A stretch of DNA of 27,765 bases from Pseudonocardiales bacterium (GTDB lineage Bacteria; Actinomycetota; Actinomycetes; Mycobacteriales; Jatrophihabitantaceae). The DNA lies in contig JAODNL010000045.1 of the NCBI GenBank assembly GCA_025465405.1, positions 1 through 27,765 of the forward strand, given 5' to 3'. Below, piece by piece: positions 15,082 through 22,458 of this stretch. The position numbers were made by a program, and so were the translations under genes. The notes beneath the pieces are model-generated. The model was not told where the DNA came from. It did not search any database and worked only from the letters and a program-made list of their open reading frames with translations. Positions within the stretch are counted from its first letter, which is position 1; each line of letters opens with the position of its first letter.

Positions 15082-15101
15082 GCACCCTCCCTTCAGCTGC
15101 G

Positions 15102-16541
15102 CTACAGGATGGGCTCAGCCTGATAGTGCGCCGCGGACGGGTCGGAAGCCAGGGCGAGCTCGACGCTGGCAACGACAGCGGCCACCTGAGCGCGCGCGGC
15201 GCCGGTGAACGACAGCGGCTCGGCAAGCAGCGCGTCCAGCTCCGTCGCCGTGAGGCCGAGGCGCGAATCAGCGGCCAGCCGTTCGAACAGGTCGTTGCGA
15301 TCGATGCCCTTCTCGCGCATCTCCAACGCGACCGCGACCGCGTTCTCCTTGATTGCCTCGTGCGCGACCTCACGCCCGATACCGTGGCGCACCGCCGCCA
15401 TCAGGATCTTCGTGGTCGCAAGGAACGGCAGGTACCGGTCCAGCTCGCGCTCGATCACCGCTGGGAACGCACCGAACTCGTCGAGCACGGTCAGTGTCGT
15501 CTCCAGCAGGCCGTCCAACGCGAAGAAGGCGTCGGGCAGGGCCACCCGGCGCACGACCGAGCAGGACACGTCACCCTCGTTCCACTGGTCGCCGGCCAGC
15601 TCGCCGGTCATCGACGCGTAGCCACGCAGCACGACCATCAAGCCGTTGATGCGCTCGGCGCTGCGCGTGTTCATCTTGTGCGGCATGGCCGAGGAGCCGA
15701 CCTGCCCGGGCTGGAAGCCCTCGGTTACCAACTCGTGGCCGGCCATCAGCCGGATCGTCTTCGCGAGGGAGGACGGCGCCGCGGCCAGCTGGACCAGCGC
15801 CGTGACCACCTCGTAGTCCACCGACCGCGGATACACCTGGCCGACGCTGGTGAGCACCCGCCCGAAACCGAGGTGCTCGGCCACCTTTGCCTCGAGCATC
15901 GCCAGTTTGCCGGCGTCGCCGTCGAGCAGATCGAGCATGTCCTGTGCCGTGCCGACCGGTCCCTTGACGCCGCGCAGCGGGTAGCGCTCGAGCAGGTCGT
16001 CGAAGCGGCCGAGCGCGACGAGAAGCTCGTCGGCGACGGTCGCGAACCGCTTGCCCAGCGTGGTGGCCTGCGCGGGGACGTTGTGCGAGCGACCGGCTAT
16101 CACCAGCGCCTCGTATTCGGCCGCGCGCCGAGCCAGCCGCGCAAGTACCGCGAGCGTCTTGTGTCGCGCCAGGGCGAGCGAGGACCGCACCTGCAACTGT
16201 TCGACGTTCTCGGTCAGGTCGCGGCTGGTCATGCCCTTGTGGATCTGCTCGTATCCGGCGAGCTCCGCGAACTCCTCGATGCGGGCCTTCACGTCGTGGC
16301 GGGTGACTCGCTCACGCGCCGCGATCGACGCGAGGTCGACGGCGTCGGTTCCGCGGTCGATCACCGCCTGGTAGGCCGCGATCGCACCGTCGGGCACGGC
16401 CACACCCAGATCGGCCTGCGCCCGCAGTACGGCCAGCCATAGCTGCCGCTCGAGCACGATCTTGTGCGCAGGCGACCAGATCGTCGCCAGGTCCGCCGAG
16501 GCATACCGACCGGCGAGGACGTTCGGGATAGCGGGCTTCAC
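15102..16541 (-). CDS. purB: Adenylosuccinate lyase
   Basis: A 479-residue fumarase/aspartase-superfamily enzyme acting twice in purine synthesis: SAICAR to AICAR plus fumarate, and adenylosuccinate to AMP plus fumarate. Seen: MTSRDLTENVEQLQ (104-117), the RSHNVPAQATT helix (151-161) with the general acid/base His region, and the signature loop GSSAMPHKMNTRS (282-294), whose Ser is the catalytic base in homologues. Start is GTG 16541; the nearby ATG is out of frame and hits a stop. It follows purD by 31 bp and precedes a membrane propeller protein by 20 bp, suggesting one operon. The other substrate-forming enzyme, purA, lies about 3.4 kb further right on the same strand. Confidence 0.97.
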   Translation of the reverse strand: MKPAIPNVLAGRYASADLATIWSPAHKIVLERQLWLAVLRAQADLGVAVPDGAIAAYQAVIDRGTDAVDLASIAARERVTRHDVKARIEEFAELAGYEQIHKGMTSRDLTENVEQLQVRSSLALARHKTLAVLARLARRAAEYEALVIAGRSHNVPAQATTLGKRFATVADELLVALGRFDDLLERYPLRGVKGPVGTAQDMLDLLDGDAGKLAMLEAKVAEHLGFGRVLTSVGQVYPRSVDYEVVTALVQLAAAPSSLAKTIRLMAGHELVTEGFQPGQVGSSAMPHKMNTRSAERINGLMVVLRGYASMTGELAGDQWNEGDVSCSVVRRVALPDAFFALDGLLETTLTVLDEFGAFPAVIERELDRYLPFLATTKILMAAVRHGIGREVAHEAIKENAVAVALEMREKGIDRNDLFERLAADSRLGLTATELDALLAEPLSFTGAARAQVAAVVASVELALASDPSAAHYQAEPIL

Positions 16542-16572
16542 TGCGCCATTGTCTCAGCCGGGTCGGCGCGCG

Positions 16573-17814
16573 TCAGACCGTGATCTCGCCGCGCTCGGCA
16601 CGTAGCGCGATGTCGCTGCGGAACTGGCCGCCGGGCAGGTCGATGCCGCGGACGAGGGCGTACGCCCGCTCACGCGCCTGCGCCAGCGTGTGGCCGACCG
16701 CGGTGGCCGACAGCACCCGTCCGCCGGTCGAGACGATCGCGCCGTCCTCGCGCCGCCGGGTGCCGGCGTGGATGACGCCGGGCTGGTCGGAACCGGTGAT
16801 CACATCCCCCATCCGCGGTGGACCCGGGTAGTTGGCCGCCGCAACCACGACGGTGACGGCACTGCCGTCTCGCCATTGCAGTGGCGGCTGCTCGGCCAGG
16901 CCACCCGTGGCCGCCGCGTGCAGCAGCGCGCCGAGCGGCGACTCGAGCAGCGCCAGTACTACCTGCGTCTCCGGATCGCCGAAGCGGGCGTTGAACTCGA
17001 CCACCCGCGGGCCGTGCGCGGTAATCGCCAGGCCGATGTAGAGCAGGCCCGCGAACGGCGTCCCGCGGCGAGCCATCTCCTCGACCGTCGGCCGGGCGAC
17101 GGTCCGGACGACATCGTCGGTGAGACCGGCAGGCAGCCACGGCAGCGGTGCGTACGCACCCATGCCGCCGGTGTTGGGACCGGTGTCGCCCTCGCCGATC
17201 CGTTTGAAGTCCTGCGCCGCGACGAGTGGTACCACCGCGCTGCCATCGGTGACGCAGAACAGAGACACCTCGGGGCCGTCGAGGAACTCTTCCACGACGA
17301 CGCGCTCGCACGCCTTCGCGTGGGCAAGTGCCTCGGCCCGGTCGGACGTGACGACCACGCCCTTGCCCGCGGCCAGACCGTCGTCCTTGACCACGTACGG
17401 CGGCCCGAACTCGTCGAGCGCGGCGGCCACCTCGGCCTCACCCGCACAGATTCGCGCGGCCGCCGTCGGCACACCGGCCGCCGCCATCACCGACTTGGCG
17501 AACGCCTTGCTGCCCTCGAGCCGCGCGGCCTCGCGGGACGGGCCGAAACAGTCGATGCCAGCCGCGCGCACCGCGTCGGCCACCCCGGCGACCAGCGGCG
17601 CTTCCGGACCGACAACCACCAGGTCGGCCTGCATCTCCCCCGCAAGCGTGGCCACCGCGGTGCCGTCGAGCGGGTCGACACCACGCTGCTCGGCGACCGT
17701 CGCGGTGCCGGCATTCCCCGGTGCGCAGACGAGCGCCGTCACCGCCGGATCCGCCGCAAGGGCCAGGCAGAGCGCGTGCTCACGAGCACCGGAGCCGACG
17801 ACCAGGACGCGCAC
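16573..17814 (-). CDS. purD: Phosphoribosylamine--glycine ligase (GAR synthetase)
   Basis: A 413-residue ATP-grasp ligase joining 5-phosphoribosylamine and glycine in the second step of purine synthesis. N-terminal MRVLVVGSGAREHAL, then VVGPEAPLVAGVAD, the ATP-grasp region PYVVKDDGLAAGKGVVV, GDTGPNTGGMGAY and VVEFNARFGDPETQ, whose Glu/Asn are Mg2+ ligands. The open frame runs to 17901 but the first 29 residues are low-complexity and overlap the TetR gene. GTG 17814 matches the family N-terminus exactly. Only 25 bp separates it from the upstream TetR gene on the same strand, so a TetR-purD-purB transcript is likely. Confidence 0.97.
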   Translation of the reverse strand: MRVLVVGSGAREHALCLALAADPAVTALVCAPGNAGTATVAEQRGVDPLDGTAVATLAGEMQADLVVVGPEAPLVAGVADAVRAAGIDCFGPSREAARLEGSKAFAKSVMAAAGVPTAAARICAGEAEVAAALDEFGPPYVVKDDGLAAGKGVVVTSDRAEALAHAKACERVVVEEFLDGPEVSLFCVTDGSAVVPLVAAQDFKRIGEGDTGPNTGGMGAYAPLPWLPAGLTDDVVRTVARPTVEEMARRGTPFAGLLYIGLAITAHGPRVVEFNARFGDPETQVVLALLESPLGALLHAAATGGLAEQPPLQWRDGSAVTVVVAAANYPGPPRMGDVITGSDQPGVIHAGTRRREDGAIVSTGGRVLSATAVGHTLAQARERAYALVRGIDLPGGQFRSDIALRAERGEITV

Positions 17815-17839
17815 GAGCGCCCAGCCTACCGGCGCGCGA

Positions 17840-18451
17840 TCAGCGGCCCGGCACGCCGATGCCGGGCAGGCGCAGGCCGCGCGATCGGCTCTGCGGGGCA
17901 CTGGCCAGGCCCCGCTCGAGCAAGGACATCAGCCCCGCGAAGCTCGCATCGGCGCCCGCCGACGGGCCGAAGGCACCGTTGGCCTCGAGCAGGACGAACC
18001 CGTGCAGCGCGCTGTGCACCGTGTGGGCGGCATGCCGTGTCTCGTCGGCGGTCAGGCCGTACTGCGACACCGCCCAGCGCAGCAGCGCCTCCAGCTGCGC
18101 CGCGCGTTGTGGGTTCTCGCCGTGGATCGCGGCGACGCGCACCATCGCCTGGTAGCGGCCTCGATTCGCGCGCGCGAACCGGCGGTACGCCACGCCGATG
18201 CCGATCAGTTGGTCCCTGCCCTTGCGGCCGCGGGCCTCGGCCTCGACGGCGGCGACCAGCCCGCCGGCCCCCTGTGCGGCGAGGCGCTGCTGAAGGTCGT
18301 CGATGCCGTTGACGTGCTTGTAGAGGCTCGGCACTCGCACGCCCAGGCTCGCGGCCAGCGCGGACAGGGACAGCTCGTCGATGCCGACGTCGTCCGCGAG
18401 CTTCGCGGCCGCGGCGACGACCTTGTCGGGCGTGAGTCCCATGCGTGGCAC
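17840..18451 (-). CDS. TetR/AcrR-family regulator with WHG-type C-terminal domain
   Basis: A 203-residue regulator. The helix-turn-helix covers ~8-55 (VVAAAAKLADDVGIDELSLS, LAASLGVRVPSLYKHVNGID), with VRVPSLYKHV as the recognition helix. The C-terminal domain carries the pattern HTVHSALHGFVLLEANGAF, the mark of the TetR WHG domain (PF13305-like). Start is GTG 18451, with AGGGAC four bases before it; ATG 18442 is an alternative. It is co-directional with purD 25 bp downstream, an unusual place for a TetR gene. It may sense a purine-related metabolite or just be a neighbour; the target is unknown. Confidence 0.9.
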   Translation of the reverse strand: MPRMGLTPDKVVAAAAKLADDVGIDELSLSALAASLGVRVPSLYKHVNGIDDLQQRLAAQGAGGLVAAVEAEARGRKGRDQLIGIGVAYRRFARANRGRYQAMVRVAAIHGENPQRAAQLEALLRWAVSQYGLTADETRHAAHTVHSALHGFVLLEANGAFGPSAGADASFAGLMSLLERGLASAPQSRSRGLRLPGIGVPGR

Positions 18452-18526
18452 GACAGTCCCTACCCCACTACGAGCGGCACGCGAAGCTGCCGACGATACC
18501 GATGCCGATGTACGGCGAGTACAAGA

Positions 18527-19951
18527 TCACGGTGCCGCGACGATTGCCAACCCGCGCTGCGTCGGCACCAGCACGGTGCGGCCGGACAGCGCCGGCGTCG
18601 CGAACCTCGTGACCGGGCCGACCGTGACCTGTCCGAGGGATCGGCCGGTCGCCGGATCGAGGGCATGCAGCACGCCCGCGTCCGTGTCCAGCGCCCACAC
18701 CCGTCCACCGCCGATCACCGGTGACCCGGTGATCGAGCCGGACGCGGCCCAGAGCACGTGCATCCCGGCGCTCGAGTCGATGCGAACGGCACGCACCCCG
18801 TCCGTGCACGGCACGTAGACGACGCTCCCGTCCACCGCCGTGCCGCCGAAGGAGCGGCAGAGCGACGCGCTGCTCACCTGCCCCCCGATCCCACCGAGGC
18901 GGCCCTGGCGCAGGACGTAGGCCGTCCCCGACTTGCCGGCGATGAAGATCCACGGGCCGACCAGTGCCGGACCCTGGGAGCCGAGATCGCGGTCGGCCTC
19001 GTTGTCGCTGGCCCAGGTCGTCGGTGCGAACGAATCGACGAGCGTCGCGGCCACGTCCAGTTCGAGCACCGAGTCGCTGTGGTCGTACGGATCGCCGCTG
19101 CCCGCCGCGCCGTTGCCGACAGAGACGACCAGATGTCCGTGCGCGTCGACGCTCGGTCCCGGCGGCGCCCAGATGCCGGCCTCGCGCGTGGTCGGCACGG
19201 TGTAGGCGATGGTGCGGCCGGCGCCATCGAGCGGCACGCCCACCACCCGCCCCTTGTAGTCGCCGCAGTCGCCGTTCAGGCCGCCGAACGGCACCCAGAC
19301 CCGTCCGCCGGCCACGGTCAGCGCCCCGCGCTCCTGCATCACGACCGGGTCCGCCCCGGGAAGGTCGATGGCCTTGCGCCAGCGGATCGTTCCGGTCTGG
19401 GCGGACAGCGCGACGAGTTCGTGCCGGGGCGGTGCCCCATACTCGGCGGCGACGAAGACCGATCCCGTGGCGTCGTCGAAGATCGGCGTTCCGGTGATGC
19501 CGAGCGGGTCGATGTTGCCGCACGGCCGCTCGTTCGCCGGCGACGGTTCGCCGAGGTGCGTGCGCCACAGCTGCCGCCCCGACGCGTCGAGTCCGTAGAC
19601 CGTGTCGTTCTCGGTCGCGACGATCGTGCGCGACCCGCCGACGACGGAGCGACCAGCGGCCACGATCGGAGCGGCGTAGACCGCACCGTCGAGGGCGAGC
19701 GACAGCGCCAGCCGTAGCGGGCCGCTCACCGCCGGCATCGAGTGCGACACTCCGGTACGTGCCAAGTCGCCGTGATAGGTGGGCCAGCCCGCATCCGCGG
19801 GTGCCGGCGGGCTCGACGTCGCGCGCGTGGGTGCGGTGCTCGACGACAGGGCGGCCGTGGGCGGGGACGCGCTGATGCGCGAACGTGAACCAGTCGGTGT
19901 GCAGGCAGCGACCAGCAGCACCGGGACGAGCACGGCGGCGGCGACCTTCAT
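18527..19951 (-). CDS. Lipoprotein with PQQ-like beta-propeller
   Basis: A 474-residue secreted lipoprotein. MKVAAAVLVPVLLVAAC carries a lipobox with Cys17 as the lipidated residue. A Ser/Thr/Pro/Ala-rich linker (to ~55) leads to the propeller: GWPTYHGDLARTGVS is the classic first-blade motif, then VYGLDASGRQLWRTHLGEPS, HELVALSAQTGTIRWRKAID, VLELDVA, VWALDTDAGVLHALDPATGR. Six or more blades are visible. Such proteins bind ligands or scaffold complexes on the outer membrane face; PQQ binding and enzyme activity cannot be claimed, and no haem motif is seen. The frame runs up to 19987, but ATG 19951 gives the proper signal peptide. It starts 10 bp after the purA stop, so translation may be coupled, though the ribosome site is weak. 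Confidence 0.88.
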   Translation of the reverse strand: MKVAAAVLVPVLLVAACTPTGSRSRISASPPTAALSSSTAPTRATSSPPAPADAGWPTYHGDLARTGVSHSMPAVSGPLRLALSLALDGAVYAAPIVAAGRSVVGGSRTIVATENDTVYGLDASGRQLWRTHLGEPSPANERPCGNIDPLGITGTPIFDDATGSVFVAAEYGAPPRHELVALSAQTGTIRWRKAIDLPGADPVVMQERGALTVAGGRVWVPFGGLNGDCGDYKGRVVGVPLDGAGRTIAYTVPTTREAGIWAPPGPSVDAHGHLVVSVGNGAAGSGDPYDHSDSVLELDVAATLVDSFAPTTWASDNEADRDLGSQGPALVGPWIFIAGKSGTAYVLRQGRLGGIGGQVSSASLCRSFGGTAVDGSVVYVPCTDGVRAVRIDSSAGMHVLWAASGSITGSPVIGGGRVWALDTDAGVLHALDPATGRSLGQVTVGPVTRFATPALSGRTVLVPTQRGLAIVAAP

Positions 19952-19961
19952 CGACGAATAG

Positions 19962-21248
19962 TCAGTCGAGCAGGTCGCTGATGGCAATCGTCTCGTCGCG
20001 GCCCGGGCCGACGCCCACCGCGGAGATCGGCGCGTTGATCATCGCCTCGAGAGTCGAGACGTAGTCGCGCGCTGTCCGCGGAAGGTCCTCGAGGGCGCGC
20101 GCCTTGGAGATGTCTTCCTCCCAACCGGGGAACATCTCGTAGATCGGCTTTGCTCGCGCGAACTCCGTCTGTGTCATAGGCAGCTCGTCGCAGCGCACGC
20201 CGTCGACTTCGTAGGCGACGCACACCGGAACCTGCTCGAGACCGGTCAGCACGTCCAGCTTGGTCAGGACGAAGTCGGTGACGCCGTTGATCCTCGTGGC
20301 GTACCGCGCGATCGGCGCGTCGAACCAGCCGCAGCGGCGCGGGCGGCCGGTGGTCGTGCCGAACTCGGCACCGACGTCGCGCAGCCGCTCCCCGGCCTCG
20401 TCGAACAGCTCGGTCGGGAACGGCCCCTCGCCGACGCGGGTCGTGTAGGCCTTGACGACCGCGATCACCCGGCTGATCCGGGTCGGAGCGATTCCGCTGC
20501 CCGTGCACGCGCCGCCGGCCGTCGCGTTGGACGACGTGACGAACGGGTAGGTGCCGTGGTCGACATCGAGCAGCGTGGCCTGCCCGGCTTCGAGCACCAC
20601 GGTCCGGCCGTCACTGAGCATCTGATCGAGCAGCAACGCGGTGTCCGCGACCATCGGCCGCAACCGCTGGGCGTAGCCGAGCAGCTCACCCACGACCTCG
20701 TCGACCACGAATGCTCGGCGGTTGTAGATCTTGACCAGGACCTGGTTCTTCAGGTTGAGCGCGCCGCTGACCTTGGCCCGCAGCAGGTCCTCGTCGAACA
20801 GGTCCTGCACGCGGATGCCGGTCCGCGACATCTTGTCCGCGTACGTGGGGCCGATGCCACGACCGGTCGTGCCGATTTTCGAGCTGCCCAGGAAGCGCTC
20901 GGTGACCTTGTCCAGGGTGCGGTTGTAAGGCGTGATCACGTGCGCCGAACCGCTGACGACCAGCTTCGAGGTGTCGACGCCGCGCGCTTCGAGCGCGTCG
21001 ATCTCCTCGAACAGCACGCCCAGATCAACCACCACGCCGTTGCCGATAACCGGGATGCACCCGGGCGTCAGGATGCCGGAGGGCAGCAGGTGCAGCGCGT
21101 ACTTCTCGGCGCCGACCACGATCGTGTGGCCCGCGTTGTTGCCGCCGTTGAACTTCACGACGGCATCCACCCGGCTGCCGAGCAGGTCGGTTGCCTTGCC
21201 CTTGCCTTCGTCGCCCCACTGGGCGCCGACGAGAACGATCGCGGGCAT
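19962..21248 (-). CDS. purA: Adenylosuccinate synthetase
   Basis: A 428-residue GTP-dependent enzyme converting IMP and aspartate to adenylosuccinate, the committed step to AMP. MPAIVLVGAQWGDEGKGKAT contains the GTP-binding loop GDEGKGK with the catalytic Asp. NNAGHTIVVG provides the catalytic His, and GTTGRGIGPTYADK, TTTGRPRRCGWFDAP and VLTKLDVLTG follow in the expected order. GTG 21254 is also in frame, but ATG 21248 gives the conserved family N-terminus and has GAGGTG in front. It follows DUF3151 by 39 bp. The purA/DUF3151/fba neighbourhood resembles that of Mycobacterium, supporting core-genome status. Confidence 0.98.
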   Translation of the reverse strand: MPAIVLVGAQWGDEGKGKATDLLGSRVDAVVKFNGGNNAGHTIVVGAEKYALHLLPSGILTPGCIPVIGNGVVVDLGVLFEEIDALEARGVDTSKLVVSGSAHVITPYNRTLDKVTERFLGSSKIGTTGRGIGPTYADKMSRTGIRVQDLFDEDLLRAKVSGALNLKNQVLVKIYNRRAFVVDEVVGELLGYAQRLRPMVADTALLLDQMLSDGRTVVLEAGQATLLDVDHGTYPFVTSSNATAGGACTGSGIAPTRISRVIAVVKAYTTRVGEGPFPTELFDEAGERLRDVGAEFGTTTGRPRRCGWFDAPIARYATRINGVTDFVLTKLDVLTGLEQVPVCVAYEVDGVRCDELPMTQTEFARAKPIYEMFPGWEEDISKARALEDLPRTARDYVSTLEAMINAPISAVGVGPGRDETIAISDLLD

Positions 21249-21287
21249 GCTCACCTCACCATTGGTCGGCCCCGAGAAGGGTAGCCG

Positions 21288-21695
21288 TCAGGGAGCGAGA
21301 TATCGGACAGCCTCCGGATCACTGTCGGCCAGCAGCTGCGCCGTGCGGGTCGCCTCGTCGTCCTCGTTGATCGCGGCGGCGGCTCTGGACAGCGCATGCA
21401 CGGCACGGAGGAAGCCGCGGTTGGGCTCGTGCGACCACGGCACCGGCCCCTGGCCCTTCCATCCGGCGCGACGCAACGCGTCCAGGCCACGGTGGTAGCC
21501 GGTGCGGGCATAGGCGTACCCCTCGACGGGTCGCCCGGCCGCCAGCGCCGCCTCGGCCAGCGCCGCCCAGGCGGCGGAAGAAGCTGGGTGCCTGGCAGCG
21601 ACGGCACTCGGATCGTCGCCGGCGGCCAGATGAGCGACCGCGGGGTCCTCAGGCAGCTTGGTCGGTGGCGCGAGCAGGTTCCCGAATCCGGTCAT
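21288..21695 (-). CDS. DUF3151 family protein
   Basis: A 135-residue cytosolic protein matching the actinobacterial DUF3151 family: LPEDPAVAHLAAGDDPSAVA, AARHPASSAAWAALAEAALA, GYAYARTGYHRGLDALRRAG, WKGQGPVPWSHEPNRGFLRA. The pattern is helical and TPR-like, with conserved Trp/Tyr/Gly. The family is commonly linked to purA and fba in actinobacteria, and its function is unknown. Only 2 bp separates it from the upstream TetR stop, which suggests translational coupling, and purA is 39 bp downstream. A link to purine synthesis is inferred only from this neighbourhood. Confidence 0.92.
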   Translation of the reverse strand: MTGFGNLLAPPTKLPEDPAVAHLAAGDDPSAVAARHPASSAAWAALAEAALAAGRPVEGYAYARTGYHRGLDALRRAGWKGQGPVPWSHEPNRGFLRAVHALSRAAAAINEDDEATRTAQLLADSDPEAVRYLAP

Positions 21696-21697
21696 GC

Positions 21698-22378
21698 CTA
21701 CGATTGTGCCGTCACGCGGCGGAGCAACTGCTCGACCCCCGTGACGAACAGGTCGACACCGAAGGCGTAGTAGGCGTCCTCGTCCTCGCAGTGCGTCAGT
21801 GCGGTCGCGGATTCGACCAGATTCGGGAAGCGGGCCGGGTTCAAACCGGCGATCGCGCTGCGCTTTGCTTCGCTGACCTCGGCTCGCTTCGTGGCCGCGA
21901 CGCCGGGCTCGGCGCCGGCCAGCTCGGAGACCAGCATCACCGCGGTCTGCATCGCGGTGCGCGCGATATCGGTGGCCTGGGTGAGCGTGAAGCCCGCCGC
22001 ACGGAGCAGGCCCAGCACCCGCTCGGCCAGCTCACGACCGGGTTCGCACTGCAGGACTCGCGGTGCCGCCAGCTGCGCGGCGCCAGGGTGGCGGCGCAGC
22101 GTCTCGACGAGTGACGTGGTGGCGGCGCGAAGCTGCTCCGACCACGTGCCGTGGGACGGCAGCGGGGCAAGCGCGTCGAAGAAGCGGTCCCCCATCGCGG
22201 CGAGCAGCTCGTCCTTGTTGCTGACGTGCCAATAGAGCGCCATCGGCGTGACGCCGAACTCCTGCGCCAGGCGCCGGATGGTGATGGCGTCCAACCCTTG
22301 TTCGTCGGCGATCGCGAGGGCGCGATCGACGATGGCCAGGCGGCTCAGCTCGGCGCGCACGGCCGTTCTCGTCTTCAC
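21698..22378 (-). CDS. TetR-family repressor with tetracycline-repressor-like C-terminal domain
   Basis: A 226-residue regulator. Helix-turn-helix at ~10-60: SRLAIVDRALAIADEQGLDA, ITIRRLAQEFGVTPMALYWH, VSNKDELLAAMGDRFF. VTPMALYWHVSNKDELL is the TetR(B)-like recognition helix. The C-terminal part fits TetR_C_1. Start: the frame reaches a TTG at 22387, but a promoter (TTGTAC at 22416-22411, TATAGT at 22392-22387 on the minus strand, 18-bp spacer) would overlap that codon. GTG 22378 is therefore preferred and would be close to the 5' end of a leaderless mRNA. It diverges from a DHA2 exporter and runs with a 2-bp gap into DUF3151-purA. Ligand unknown. Confidence 0.92.
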   Translation of the reverse strand: MKTRTAVRAELSRLAIVDRALAIADEQGLDAITIRRLAQEFGVTPMALYWHVSNKDELLAAMGDRFFDALAPLPSHGTWSEQLRAATTSLVETLRRHPGAAQLAAPRVLQCEPGRELAERVLGLLRAAGFTLTQATDIARTAMQTAVMLVSELAGAEPGVAATKRAEVSEAKRSAIAGLNPARFPNLVESATALTHCEDEDAYYAFGVDLFVTGVEQLLRRVTAQS

Positions 22379-22458
22379 GCTTGACAACTATACGCCGTAC
22401 AGGGTTAGCTGTACAACGTAGATGTACAGCGTATATGTATGACGTACAGGAGAGGTCG
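22379..22458. promoter_or_regulatory. TetR/exporter divergent operator with four GTAC half-sites
   Basis: GTAC occurs at 22397-22400, 22411-22414, 22424-22427 and 22444-22447. GTACAG and CTGTAC (22397-22402 and 22409-22414) make a perfect inverted repeat with a 6-bp centre; TGTACA recurs at 22423-22428. Minus-strand promoter TTGTAC-N18-TATAGT serves the TetR gene. A plus-strand TATATG at 22432-22437 with CTGTAC 17 bp upstream may serve the exporter. The repeats overlap both promoters, so one repressor could control both genes. AGGAGAGG at 22448-22455 is the exporter ribosome site. Confidence 0.7.
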
